DNA from: 66-474 sp040388785 | GTDB lineage: Bacteria > Pseudomonadota > Gammaproteobacteria > Xanthomonadales > Rhodanobacteraceae | Assembly: GCA_040388785.1 (NCBI GenBank) | Contig: JAZKBD010000030.1 | Location: forward strand, 30,161-94,160 | Direction of reading: 5' to 3' | DNA: 64,000 nt | Part shown: positions 34,367-43,259 of the stretch, one piece after another | Layout: every line of letters begins with the position of its first letter | Numbering within the stretch: position 1 is the stretch's first letter | Translations under genes and position numbers: made by a program | Notes under the pieces: generated by a model | The model's database searches: none | What the model was told of the DNA's origin: nothing | What the model saw: only the letters and a program-made list of their open reading frames with translations

Positions 34367-36919
34367 TCAGAACTGGTACTTCGCCTGGACATACACCTCG
34401 CGTCCCATGAGCGGCCGCGCCATCAGCACGCCGTTGATGCCCGCGCTGGCGCCCGTGATGCGCGCGTTGCCTTCGGTCAGGCCGATCGCATTGGTCAAGT
34501 TGGTGCCCTGCAGGCGGAACTGCCAGTTGGGACCATAGTCGGCCACCAGCCCCGCGCCGAGCGTGTGGTAGGTGCCCAGCGGCTGCAATCCGGTCTGGTC
34601 CTCGAAGCGCTGGCCGGCATGCTCCCAGGTCAGGAATCCGGTGACGCTGCCCCAACTGGTCGGCAACGTGTAGCTCGGCATGAACAGGTAGCGGACCTTG
34701 GGCTGGCGCTGCAGTGGTTGCCCGTCGAAGCTGACGCATTGCGTGTTGCCGTTGATGTCGACGTACGTCGCGCAGCCGTTGTGGTGCGTGTAATGCCCGT
34801 CCATGTAATCGGCGACCAGCTTCAGGTGCAGGTTCTCGATGGGCGACCAGGTGCCATTCAAGTCGAGACCGTGCGTGTTGGCGCCGTAGTTCTCGATCGG
34901 GCCGATCGGCGTGCCGTTGATGCTTTCCTGGTAAGGCAGGCCGGTAAACAACCGATGGTAGATGCTGACGTCGACGAACAGTGTCGGCGAACCATATTTG
35001 AAGCCGGCCTCCAGGTTCTTGATCTTCTGCATCGGCGCAAAATTGCCGCCGGTGCCGCGGATGCCGTTGTCGAAATCATCGAAATGGCCACCGGTGTTGG
35101 CGCGCACGTACGCGCTCATGTGGTCGTTGAACTCATAGTTCGCGCCGGCGGTGAACGAGGGATGGGTCTTGTCGTAGTTTTCGTAATCCCAGGTGCCGTT
35201 GCAGATCGGCGTCGCGTTGTCGAACAGCGTGAGCGGATTGCCGTCGAGATCCACCTTGGACTGGTTGCAGGTCCGCTGATGCACATTCATGTTCTCGACG
35301 CGGCCGCCGGCCTGCAGCAGCCACGGACCGATCGTCCACGAGTCGGACAGGTAGAACGCCTTGTTGGTGGCGGTGCCGGCCTCGACGATGTTGAAGTTGC
35401 CGCTGAAATCGACGAAGCCCTGCGGGTTGGCGACCACGTAGGTCTGGCCCCCCGAGGTGTACGTCAGCCCGATCGGTTGGGTGTTCGGCTGGTTGAGCAT
35501 CAGCTCCTGGTTGCCCAGCGACCAGTTGTCATGGTCGGTGTAACGCGCGAGGTAAACGCCCGCGGTGATGGTGTTGCCGTCGAAGATTTCGCGGCTGATC
35601 CGGAAATCGTTGTTGAGGCTCTTCAGGCGCTTCTGGATGAACCACCAGCCCTGGTGGATTACGCTCTGGTCCAGCGGCACCGTCTGGCCATTCGGCAGCG
35701 TCGCGACGACATTCTGGGTGGTCGGATAATTCAGCGTGTCGCTGTCCACCGGCTGGTTCGTGGCGCTGCAATAACCCGCCGGCTGCGCCATGTTGCAGCC
35801 GTACAGGTAATAACCCAGCGGTTTCGGGTTGGGACCGGAGAACAGCGCGTTGGTCGGCAGGTCGCCGCCGAAATACAGGAAGTTGTCCGAGATCGTCCAA
35901 CTGCCCAACGTCGTATCGAAACTGCCGCCGAAGTAGTTGAGGTTGCCGCCACGGCCGTTGGCAAGATTGGCGTTTTCGTAGTAACCCAGCGGGTTCGGCA
36001 CCTGCACGTTCTGGATTGCCTTGCTGTAGTAGGTGCCGGTCGAAGGATCGAATCCGGGATAGCCGGAAAACTTGTCGCCCGAGCCCTGGATCATAGGGAT
36101 CGGCGTGATGAACTGGTTCTTGTCGTTGAGTTTGCGCGCGAACAGCATCAACGAGCCGTTGTCCCAATCGTGCGTCAGCGTCGCGGTCAACTGACCACCC
36201 TCGTCGGACTTGAACTGCGGATCGCGCACGCCGTCGGAGGTGCGGTAGAACCCGCCGATGCTGGCGTACCAGCCATCGGCAAGCTTGAATCCGTAGAAGC
36301 CATCGACGCGCCACAGACCTTCGTCGCCATAGGTGAGTCCGACGTCGCCGGAAGGCGTCGCGGTGCCCTGGCGCAGGATGAAGTTCGCGGTGGCGCCCAT
36401 CTGGCCGGGGCCGAACACCGCACCCGGACCGCCCTGCACGATTTCGACGCGCTGGATGGTGTCATCCAGCCGGAACAGCGAACTCGAATCCATGAATGAC
36501 AGCGACGACATGCCGTAGATCGGCGAGCCGTTGATCATGTTGGTGAAGAACGGCGCGTCGCCGCCGCCGGGGAAGCCCGCGATTTCGATGTTGGCGCCGG
36601 TTTGTCCGCCGGTGGATTCGGGCCAGATGCCGGGCGAGATTTTCAGGAGGTCGGCGACGCTGACCGGGTTGGCCTGGCGGATTTCCTCGCGGTTCGCCGA
36701 CACGATGCTGTAGCTCGCGTCGAGTTTCTTGACGCCGATCGCGCTGGCCGTGACCACCACGGTTTCCAGCGTCGTCGTCTTGGATTGCTGTCCATTGGAG
36801 GGCGTGGCTTGCTGCGCGGGCGTGCCGGCGGCCTGGCCGCCCGCGAAGGCGGCGGGTGACAACGCTGCGATGATGGCGCTCGTCAGCGCGAGCCTGATCA
36901 GCTTGCGGTTCTGCTTCAT
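34367..36919 (-). CDS. TonB-dependent outer-membrane receptor (probable sugar importer)
   Basis: Outer-membrane transporter of 850 aa: signal peptide (LALTSAIIAALSPAAFA), TonB box TLETVVVTAS, plug domain (DLLKISPGI, VEIVQGGPGAVFGPGQMGATANF) and a beta-barrel ending in Phe (QAKYQF). It is divergent from a LacI-type regulator and upstream of two GH65-like enzymes, so it likely imports trehalose or a related alpha-glucoside rather than a siderophore. Energy would come from TonB-ExbBD, encoded at about 50-53 kb. Start ATG at 36919 fits the signal peptide. Confidence 0.9.
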   Translation of the reverse strand: MKQNRKLIRLALTSAIIAALSPAAFAGGQAAGTPAQQATPSNGQQSKTTTLETVVVTASAIGVKKLDASYSIVSANREEIRQANPVSVADLLKISPGIWPESTGGQTGANIEIAGFPGGGDAPFFTNMINGSPIYGMSSLSFMDSSSLFRLDDTIQRVEIVQGGPGAVFGPGQMGATANFILRQGTATPSGDVGLTYGDEGLWRVDGFYGFKLADGWYASIGGFYRTSDGVRDPQFKSDEGGQLTATLTHDWDNGSLMLFARKLNDKNQFITPIPMIQGSGDKFSGYPGFDPSTGTYYSKAIQNVQVPNPLGYYENANLANGRGGNLNYFGGSFDTTLGSWTISDNFLYFGGDLPTNALFSGPNPKPLGYYLYGCNMAQPAGYCSATNQPVDSDTLNYPTTQNVVATLPNGQTVPLDQSVIHQGWWFIQKRLKSLNNDFRISREIFDGNTITAGVYLARYTDHDNWSLGNQELMLNQPNTQPIGLTYTSGGQTYVVANPQGFVDFSGNFNIVEAGTATNKAFYLSDSWTIGPWLLQAGGRVENMNVHQRTCNQSKVDLDGNPLTLFDNATPICNGTWDYENYDKTHPSFTAGANYEFNDHMSAYVRANTGGHFDDFDNGIRGTGGNFAPMQKIKNLEAGFKYGSPTLFVDVSIYHRLFTGLPYQESINGTPIGPIENYGANTHGLDLNGTWSPIENLHLKLVADYMDGHYTHHNGCATYVDINGNTQCVSFDGQPLQRQPKVRYLFMPSYTLPTSWGSVTGFLTWEHAGQRFEDQTGLQPLGTYHTLGAGLVADYGPNWQFRLQGTNLTNAIGLTEGNARITGASAGINGVLMARPLMGREVYVQAKYQF

Positions 36920-37264
36920 GACTCTCCTCCAGCGATGAGTAGGGTTCGTGACATCACAGGCCGTCCGGAACGCGCCTTTTCTTCTGCGTGAAACAAACCA
37001 CTTGCTGTGCCGGTTCGTGCAACCGTCAATGGCGTGACTCAGCCAAATCTCCGTTCAATGTTTACCGCGGAACTCATGGTGTCCATTGCATGCGGGCACG
37101 GAAACACACCGGCAGCCAGCGCGGACCGCTGGAGCGGCGTGCTCGAAAACTGCAAGGTCGACCGCGCCCCCAGCGCGCCGACCGGATCAAACGCCTGACA
37201 GTGATACCGACACCCATGCCGATGATTCCCCGCAGACATGCTTGGCGCAGTCTGCGCCTGCAAA

Positions 37265-37276
37265 GACAGCGCTGTC
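37265..37276. promoter_or_regulatory. LacI-type operator candidate 1
   Basis: Perfect 12-bp palindrome GACAGCGCTGTC with the central CG typical of LacI-family operators. On the minus strand it overlaps TTGACA, a possible -35 facing the receptor gene. The same core recurs at 37466-37477. A LacI protein bound here could block receptor transcription. Confidence 0.6.
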
Positions 37277-37464
37277 AATTTGCAGTGCACCACCCGGAAC
37301 GCCCTGCCGGACGGCTTCCGCCAAGCTGCTTCCGGCTTGAAATGGCCGGTGCGGGCCATGCAGGATGCGGTCTCTGCATGCTGCGTCGCAACACACGCAG
37401 CCCGTCATGCGGTGCGCTGTTGCCAAGGCCGCAACCTGTGCGACACTGTCGCCCAGGGCTTGAA

Positions 37465-37478
37465 TGACAGCGCTGTCA
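37465..37478. promoter_or_regulatory. LacI-type operator candidate 2 (autoregulation)
   Basis: Perfect 14-bp palindrome TGACAGCGCTGTCA just upstream of the SD (AAGGAG, 37482-37487) of the LacI-type gene. It shares the 12-bp core of operator 1 about 200 bp away. The two sites could be bridged by a tetramer or act separately on the two divergent promoters. Confidence 0.65.
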
Positions 37479-37492
37479 CGAAAGGAGTGCCC

Positions 37493-38533
37493 GTGGGATC
37501 GGCAACACTCGACGACGTCGCGAAGCGGGCCGGCGTTTCCGCGAAGACCGTATCGCGCGTGGCAAACGGTGAGCGCTCGGTGCGCGATGACACGCGCCAG
37601 CGCGTGTTGCGCGCCATCGAACAACTCGACTATCGGCCCAATCTGCTGGCGCGCGGCTTGAGCGGTGCCCACGCCTACACGATCGGGCTCGTTTACGACA
37701 ATCCGAATGCTTACTACATCATCGCGATGCAGCAGGGCGCGCTCGGCGCGTGCGACGACATGCATTTCGGCCTGCAGATCCGCCCCTGCAATTCGAGGGC
37801 GCCGAGCCTGGCCGAAGACCTGCGCGACTTCGTGCACCGCTCGCGCCTTTCCGGCCTGGTGTTGACCACGCCCGTGTCGGAACGCATGGCGTCCCTGCAA
37901 AGACTGGCCAGCTACCACATCCCTTTCGTCCGGATCATTTCCGCCGCGCGCGATCCGCGCGACGGCTTTCCCTGCGTGTACGTCGACGACCGCGACGCTG
38001 CCTACGCCATCACCACGCACCTGCTGCAGCTCGGCCACGTGCGCATCGGCTTCCTGCGCGGCGGCAAGCACCACCACGCCAGTGCCGAACGCCTGAAGGG
38101 TTACAAGGATGCGCTGCGGGATTATGGTGTGCCGCTGCGCGAGGACCTGATGATCGAAGGCGATTACGTGTTCGACCACGGCTTTCGCGGCGCACGCCGG
38201 CTGCTCGACCTTGCCGAACCACCGACCGCCATCTTCGGCTGCAACGACGAGATCGCCGCGGGCGCACTGGCGGCCGCACAATCCACTGGCCTGCATGTGC
38301 CGTACGATGTGTCGATCGCGGGATTCGAGGACAGTCCGTTTTCTCGCCACTCGTGGCCGCCGCTCACCACCGCGCGGCAGCGCGCCGACATCATCGTCGA
38401 GCGCGCGACGCGCATGTTGATCGCAAGGATCCGGGGCGAAACGGTGGAAAATGAAAGCTTCAATCCGGAACTGGTCGTCCGTGGTTCGACCGCGCCTCCG
38501 CGGCCCAAATCGCGCCGGCGCAAGCGCGGATAG
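37493..38533 (+). CDS. LacI-family transcriptional regulator
   Basis: Regulator of 346 aa. The N-terminal helix-turn-helix ATLDDVAKRAGVSAKTVSRVANGE is classic LacI, followed by a periplasmic-binding-protein-like ligand domain (IGLVYDNPNAYYI, GHVRIGFLRGG, FGCNDEIAAGAL) and a basic tail (KSRRRKRG). The GTG at 37493 was chosen because AAGGAG lies 5 nt upstream. It is followed by GH37 trehalase and an MFS transporter and is divergent from the receptor/GH65 operon, so it probably represses the locus until trehalose or a product binds. Confidence 0.9.
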   Translation: MGSATLDDVAKRAGVSAKTVSRVANGERSVRDDTRQRVLRAIEQLDYRPNLLARGLSGAHAYTIGLVYDNPNAYYIIAMQQGALGACDDMHFGLQIRPCNSRAPSLAEDLRDFVHRSRLSGLVLTTPVSERMASLQRLASYHIPFVRIISAARDPRDGFPCVYVDDRDAAYAITTHLLQLGHVRIGFLRGGKHHHASAERLKGYKDALRDYGVPLREDLMIEGDYVFDHGFRGARRLLDLAEPPTAIFGCNDEIAAGALAAAQSTGLHVPYDVSIAGFEDSPFSRHSWPPLTTARQRADIIVERATRMLIARIRGETVENESFNPELVVRGSTAPPRPKSRRRKRG

Positions 38534-38592
38534 GCCGGTGCCATGGATCGCGCGAGCCCATCCACCCTCAGCAAGCACACGGAGAGCCTGTC

Positions 38593-40266
38593 ATGAAACT
38601 TCGTTCGCTGTGCATCGCCTTCGCTTTCACGCTGGTCACGACCGCCGCCGGCGCGGCCACGCCCGATTCCGCGAAGACACGCAGCTACATTGATCACGCT
38701 TGGAGCACCCTCACGCGCTCGGTGAACGAGTGCCGCGCGTTGATCGATCCCAAGGTGCCGTCGCATTCGGTCGTGTACCTGCCGGCGCAGGCGACGGCGC
38801 CCGCATCGCTGACGCAAAGCGCCAGGCGTTGCGGGGTGCGCCTCGAGAACTTGCCCGCACCGATCCAGCAGCTCGGCGATTTCGATCCGACCACGCTGGC
38901 CGCGCAGGGCCTGTTGTATGTGCCGTATCCCTACGTCGTGCCGGGTGGGATGTTCAACGAGATGTATGGCTGGGACAGCTACTTCATCGTGCTGGGACTG
39001 GTGGCCGATCATCACCAGAAGCTCGCGCTGGACATGACCAACAACGCCTTGTACGAGGTCGAACATTACGGCGGTGTGCTCAACGCCAACCGCACCTATT
39101 ACCTCTCGCGTTCGCAGCCGCCGTTGTTGAGCGCGATGATGACCGCGGTGCTGGATGATCCGGCCAGCTTTCCCGATGCCGCCGCGAAACATGCTTGGCT
39201 CGCGCGCGCGTATCCGTTGGCGGTACGCAATTACGAGATCTGGACCGGCAAGCAACACCTCGCCGGCGACACCGGGCTGTCGCGCTATTTCGATTACGGC
39301 CATGGACCGGTCATCGAGGCGCAGAACAGCGATTATTACGTCGGCGTGATCCGCTGGCTGCTGGCGCATCCGTCGCAGAATCCGGGTTATCTCGTCAAGG
39401 CGCCGCAACATCCGGATGCTGCCGAAACCACGACGCTGAAGACCACCAGTTGCGACGTCGCCCGATCGACAGTCTGCGCCGGCGACTGGCTGGACGGTTA
39501 TCGCCTCACCGCCGATTACTATCTCGGCGACCGCGCGATGCGCGAATCCGGCTTCGACACCGATTTCCATTTCGGGCCGTGGGGCGGCTCCACCCATCAC
39601 TACGCGGGCGTGGGCCTGAACAGCCTGCTGTATCGCTACGAGCGCGATCTCGAAACATTCGCGAAGCAGCTCGGCAAGACTGCCGACGCCGAGCACTGGG
39701 CGAAAGCCGCCGAGGCGCGCCGCACCGCGATCGACAAATATCTCTGGCACGCCGACCAGGGCCGCTACATGGATTACGATTTCGTCGCCGGCAAGGCTTC
39801 CACCGATCCATACCTGACGATGTTCTATCCGCTGTGGGCAGGTGCGGCGTCGAAGCAACAAGCGGGCGATCTGGTCAAGCAGCTCAAGTTGTTCGAACAC
39901 AAGGGCGGCCTCGCGATGAGCACCCGCGACACCGGCGCGCAATGGGACGCGCCGTTCGGCTGGGCCCCGACCAATTGGATCGCGGTGAAGGGATTGCAAG
40001 ACTATGGCTTCGGCGACGACGCGCGGCGCATCTCGTGCAAGTTCACCGGCACGGTCGACCGCAGCCTTGCGAAAGACGGCACCATCCGCGAGAAGTACAA
40101 CATGGTGCTCGGCAACGCGGACGTAAAGATCACCGCGGGTTACAAGGCCAACGTGATCGGCTTCGGCTGGACCAACGGCGTTTACCTGAAGATGCGACAC
40201 CTCATCGATGCCGCGGGCGGCTGCGAGGCGCAGCCGGCCGCGCGCGCCGCCGGGGGCACGCCTTGA
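38593..40266 (+). CDS. treA: Periplasmic GH37 trehalase
   Basis: Enzyme of 557 aa that should hydrolyse trehalose to two glucose units in the periplasm. A signal peptide (SLCIAFAFTLVTTAAGA) precedes both GH37 signatures: PGGMFNEMYGWDSYF (about 117-131) and QWDAPFGWAP (about 450-459). Catalytic residues by alignment to E. coli TreA are Asp in ESGFDTD (about 322) and Glu in REKYN (about 500). It follows the LacI-type gene by 59 bp and precedes the sugar transporter. Confident family and function. Confidence 0.92.
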   Translation: MKLRSLCIAFAFTLVTTAAGAATPDSAKTRSYIDHAWSTLTRSVNECRALIDPKVPSHSVVYLPAQATAPASLTQSARRCGVRLENLPAPIQQLGDFDPTTLAAQGLLYVPYPYVVPGGMFNEMYGWDSYFIVLGLVADHHQKLALDMTNNALYEVEHYGGVLNANRTYYLSRSQPPLLSAMMTAVLDDPASFPDAAAKHAWLARAYPLAVRNYEIWTGKQHLAGDTGLSRYFDYGHGPVIEAQNSDYYVGVIRWLLAHPSQNPGYLVKAPQHPDAAETTTLKTTSCDVARSTVCAGDWLDGYRLTADYYLGDRAMRESGFDTDFHFGPWGGSTHHYAGVGLNSLLYRYERDLETFAKQLGKTADAEHWAKAAEARRTAIDKYLWHADQGRYMDYDFVAGKASTDPYLTMFYPLWAGAASKQQAGDLVKQLKLFEHKGGLAMSTRDTGAQWDAPFGWAPTNWIAVKGLQDYGFGDDARRISCKFTGTVDRSLAKDGTIREKYNMVLGNADVKITAGYKANVIGFGWTNGVYLKMRHLIDAAGGCEAQPAARAAGGTP

Positions 40267-40336
40267 GTGCAACCATGCTGCGCACGAACATCCACCGGAA
40301 ACATTTCGCACCGCGACCTTCGAGGGGAGAACCGTG

Positions 40337-41722
40337 ATGAATGCAATCGCGATAACCACCGGACAGGCACGCCGCCACGCCGCTTTCGTGGCCACGCTCG
40401 CTGCCCTGGCAGGCTTGATGTTCGGCCTCGACGTCGGAGTGATCTCCGGCGCGCAGCAGTTCATCCAGCGCGACTTCGCCATCAACGATGCCATGCTCGA
40501 ATACATCGTCAGCAGCATGATGTGGGGCGCCGCGGTCGGCGCCGCGCTCGCGGCGTGGCTGTCGAAACACTTCGGGCGCAAGCGCTCGCTGGTGTTCAGC
40601 GCCAGCCTGTTCGTGATTGGTTCGCTGATCTGCGCGGGGGCATGGTCGCCGGCGGCGCTGATCGGCGCGCGCGTCGTGCTGGGGCTGGCGATCGGCATCG
40701 CCGCGTTCACGGCGCCGCTTTACCTCGCGGAAATCGCGCCGCGCGATCGGCGTGGCGCGATGATCTCGACCTACCAGTTGATGATCACCATCGGCATCTT
40801 CGTGGCGTTCCTGTCCGATACCGGCTTCAGCTATATAGAAGGCTGGCGCTGGATGCTTGGCATCATCGCGCTGCCCGGCGCGCTGTTCCTGATCGGCGTG
40901 CTCGGACTGCCGGAAAGTCCGCGCTGGCTGGTGCTGCGCCAACGCGACACCGAAGCCGATGCGGTGCTGCAGAAACTGCGCGGCGATGCCGCGGCCGTGC
41001 AAATCGAGGTTGCGGAGATCCGGGAACAACTGCGCACGCCGCAGCAGGGCTGGCGGCTGTTCCTGGAAAACCGCAATTTCCGCCGCTCGGTGGGACTGGG
41101 CATTGCGCTGCAAGTGGTGCAACAACTCACCGGCATCAACGTGGTGATGTATTACGCGCCGCGCATCTTCGCCGACATGGGTTACGCCACCAGCATGCAG
41201 ATGTGGTTCACCGCTATCGTGGGGTTGACAAACGTGCTGGCCACCTTCATCGCGATCGGCCTGGTCGATCGCATCGGACGCAAACCCATCCTGTATGCGG
41301 GTTTCGTGGTGATGGCGATCGGGCTTGGCGTGGTCGGCGTGTTGATGCATCTCGGTATGGGCACCCAGGGCGAACGCCTGCTGGCCGTCGCGATGCTGCT
41401 GGTGTTCGTGGTTGGCTTCGCGTTTTCCGCAGGTCCGCTGGTGTGGACGCTGTGTTCGGAAATCCAGCCGCTCAAGGGGCGTGATTTCGGCATCGGCGTG
41501 TCCACGGTCACCAATTGGGTGTTCACCGCGATCGTCGGCGCCACGTTCCTGACGCTGCTCAACCATTTCGGACACGCCAACACGTTCTGGCTGTATGCCG
41601 CCTTCAACGCCGCGTTCCTGCTGTTCACCTGGGCATTGGTGCCCGAGACCAAGGGCGTCAGCCTCGAACAGATCGAGCGCAAACTGATGGACGGCAAGCC
41701 GCTGCGCGATATCGGCGCGTAA
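40337..41722 (+). CDS. MFS sugar transporter (sugar porter family)
   Basis: Inner-membrane transporter of 461 aa with 12 predicted helices. Sugar-porter marks are KHFGRKRS after helix 2, PESPRWL after helix 6, QQLTGINVVMYYAP in helix 7, DRIGRKP after helix 8 and PETKG at the end of helix 12, as in GalP/XylE. It would import glucose or another monosaccharide released by the trehalases. Start ATG at 40337 follows GAGGGGAGAACC; GTG at 40334 is an equal alternative. Third gene after the LacI regulator and probably in its operon. Confidence 0.9.
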   Translation: MNAIAITTGQARRHAAFVATLAALAGLMFGLDVGVISGAQQFIQRDFAINDAMLEYIVSSMMWGAAVGAALAAWLSKHFGRKRSLVFSASLFVIGSLICAGAWSPAALIGARVVLGLAIGIAAFTAPLYLAEIAPRDRRGAMISTYQLMITIGIFVAFLSDTGFSYIEGWRWMLGIIALPGALFLIGVLGLPESPRWLVLRQRDTEADAVLQKLRGDAAAVQIEVAEIREQLRTPQQGWRLFLENRNFRRSVGLGIALQVVQQLTGINVVMYYAPRIFADMGYATSMQMWFTAIVGLTNVLATFIAIGLVDRIGRKPILYAGFVVMAIGLGVVGVLMHLGMGTQGERLLAVAMLLVFVVGFAFSAGPLVWTLCSEIQPLKGRDFGIGVSTVTNWVFTAIVGATFLTLLNHFGHANTFWLYAAFNAAFLLFTWALVPETKGVSLEQIERKLMDGKPLRDIGA

Positions 41723-41768
41723 CGCACGACGCTATCCGGGCCGGCAAGCGCCGGCGCCCGCGCGGCGC

Positions 41769-41812
41769 TTGACAGCGTCCATGTGTATCGGCATATTGAT
41801 ACACATGGACGC
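41769..41812 (+). promoter_or_regulatory. ytrA-type promoter overlapped by a 15-bp inverted-repeat operator
   Basis: TTGACA (41769-41774), 17-bp spacer, then CATATT (41792-41797) as -35/-10. A perfect inverted repeat, GCGTCCATGTGTATC (41775-41789) and its complement (41798-41812) with 8 nt between, covers the -10 and the start codon of the GntR gene. Transcription should begin at about 41804-41805, the A of the ATG, so the mRNA is probably leaderless. The regulator likely binds here and represses itself. Confidence 0.7.
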
Positions 41813-42188
41813 ATCGCTGCTCACGATCCAGCCCGCCTCGGCCGAGCCGATCTACCGGCAGATCGTGGAACAGTTGCGCCGCCTGATCGCGGGCGGGCAA
41901 TTGCCGCCGGGCGAACTGCTGCCGTCGGTGCGCGAGGTCGCCGGCTTCCACGCCGTCAATCCGATGACGGTCTCGCGCGCGTACAGCCTCGCCGAAAGTG
42001 AAGGCCTGCTGGAACGCCAGCGCGGCAAGGGCATGACCGTGGCCGCGCAATCCAGAACTGCACTGAGCCAGACCCAACGCATGGGGCTGCTGGAACCGCA
42101 AATCGCGGCGCTCGCCCGCCAAGCCCGCGAACTCGAACTTCCCGCCGAACCGGTGTTGCGCCGGCTCGACAAATTGCTGAAGGAGTGA
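41805..42188 (+). CDS. YtrA-subfamily GntR transcriptional regulator
   Basis: Regulator of 127 aa: N-terminal winged helix (PIYRQIVEQLRRLIAGGQLPPGE, PSVREVAGFHAVNPMTVSRAY) and only a short helical C-terminal tail, as in YtrA proteins that pair with ABC transporters. The ATG lies in the right arm of the operator and has no SD, fitting a leaderless message. The ABC ATPase gene begins 4 nt after the stop. Effector unknown; cell-envelope stress or antimicrobial peptides are common signals for the family. Confidence 0.88.
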   Translation: MDASLLTIQPASAEPIYRQIVEQLRRLIAGGQLPPGELLPSVREVAGFHAVNPMTVSRAYSLAESEGLLERQRGKGMTVAAQSRTALSQTQRMGLLEPQIAALARQARELELPAEPVLRRLDKLLKE

Positions 42189-42192
42189 AGCC

Positions 42193-43089
42193 ATGAACGC
42201 CGTTGCCCAAGCCGTTACCGCCGCATCCGCCGCGCCGCTGCAGGTGCGCGGCCTCACCCATCGCTACGATTCGAAGGTCGTGCTGGACCACGTCGACTTG
42301 GCGTTGCAACCGGGCAGCGTACTCGGGTTGATCGGCCGCAACGGCGCCGGCAAGTCCACACTGATCCGCGCGATGCTGGGCTTGCTGGAACCACAAGCGG
42401 GCGAAGCCCTCGTGTTCGGCGAACCCGCGCTGAAACTTTCCGACGCCGCGAAAGAGCGCCTAGGTTATGTCCCGCAGCAACCCGACGCGTTGGCGTGGCT
42501 GACCGCCGCGCAGATGTTCGATTACCTGTCGCGCTTCTATCCGCGCTGGGACCATCGTTTCGTCGGCGACACGATGCAACGCTGGAAGATCGAAGCGGAC
42601 AAGGTGATGGCGAAGCTGTCGCCCGGCGAACGCCAGCGCGTGGATCTGGTGCGCGCGCTGGCGCCTCAACCGGAACTGCTGGTGCTCGACGAACCTGCAT
42701 CCGCGCTCGATCCGGTCGCGCGCCGCGAGCTGCTGCGCGAAATTGCGCTGCGCGCGGGCGAGGCCGGTGCCACGGTGTTGTTTTCCACGCACATCGTTTC
42801 CGATCTGGAACGTGTGGCGTCGGACATCGCGTTCCTGCACGACGGCCGCCTGCTGCTGCACTGTCCGGTCGATGAAACCAAGGAACGCTACGCGCGCCTG
42901 TGGTTGCCGGCGAATGTCGCTGCCGCAGCGCCTGCCTCCCCGCTCGGCAAGCGCCGCCACGAGGACGGCAGCTTGAGCGTGATCGTGGAGTGCGATGCCG
43001 GCGGCGCGTGGCCGGAAGCTTCGCGCCTGCCGGGCGCGCGCATCGACACGCTGGGATTGGAGGACCTGTTCGTGGAGATCGCCGAATGA
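42193..43089 (+). CDS. ABC transporter ATP-binding protein
   Basis: ATPase of 298 aa with Walker A LIGRNGAGKSTLI, signature LSPGERQRVDLVRAL, Walker B LLVLDEPASALDP and an H-loop (FSTHIVSDLE). A C-terminal extension of about 80 residues follows. The signature departs from LSGGQ (LSPGE), as is common in this group. It is coupled to a small membrane protein by ATGA. It would drive export or extraction of an unknown substrate with the membrane proteins downstream. Confidence 0.9.
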   Translation: MNAVAQAVTAASAAPLQVRGLTHRYDSKVVLDHVDLALQPGSVLGLIGRNGAGKSTLIRAMLGLLEPQAGEALVFGEPALKLSDAAKERLGYVPQQPDALAWLTAAQMFDYLSRFYPRWDHRFVGDTMQRWKIEADKVMAKLSPGERQRVDLVRALAPQPELLVLDEPASALDPVARRELLREIALRAGEAGATVLFSTHIVSDLERVASDIAFLHDGRLLLHCPVDETKERYARLWLPANVAAAAPASPLGKRRHEDGSLSVIVECDAGGAWPEASRLPGARIDTLGLEDLFVEIAE

Positions 43090-43259
43090 ACGCGCAGCGC
43101 GGGGCAGCCGCGAACACGCGCGCGCAGCGGCGGCTGATCGTGGTGATGCTGGCGATCAATCTCGCCGGCATCGCAGGCATTGCCTTGTACACGGGCGGCG
43201 CGCACGGGGTGGCGCTGGGACTCTTGCCGCTTTCCATGCTGGTGGCCACGCTGCCATGA
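43086..43259 (+). CDS. Small two-helix membrane protein of the ABC operon
   Basis: Protein of 57 aa with two hydrophobic stretches (LIVVMLAINLAGIAGIALY and VALGLLPLSMLVATL) joined by a short glycine turn. ATGA overlaps link it to the ATPase gene before and the permease gene after, so it is almost surely translated with them. It may be an accessory subunit. I do not recognise a family. Confidence 0.6.
   Translation: MNAQRGAAANTRAQRRLIVVMLAINLAGIAGIALYTGGAHGVALGLLPLSMLVATLP

Larger units (their letters stand above)
36920..37492. promoter_or_regulatory. Divergent control region of the trehalose/alpha-glucoside locus
   Basis: About 570 bp between the receptor and the regulator gene, with no convincing ORF. 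It holds two palindromic operator candidates listed separately, plus other symmetrical sequences: GGCGCAG-T-CTGCGCC (37244-37258) and GCGACA-C-TGTCGC (37440-37452). A TTGACA on the minus strand overlaps the first operator and may be part of the receptor promoter, although no good -10 follows. The first 250 bases next to the receptor show nothing distinctive. Confidence 0.5.

Noticed and set aside
34127..36499. Open frame of 790 codons on the plus strand
   Set aside because: Antisense to the TonB-dependent receptor, which has clear signal, plug and barrel features.
38164..40710. Open frame of 848 codons on the minus strand
   Set aside because: Antisense to the trehalase and LacI genes; no recognisable domain.
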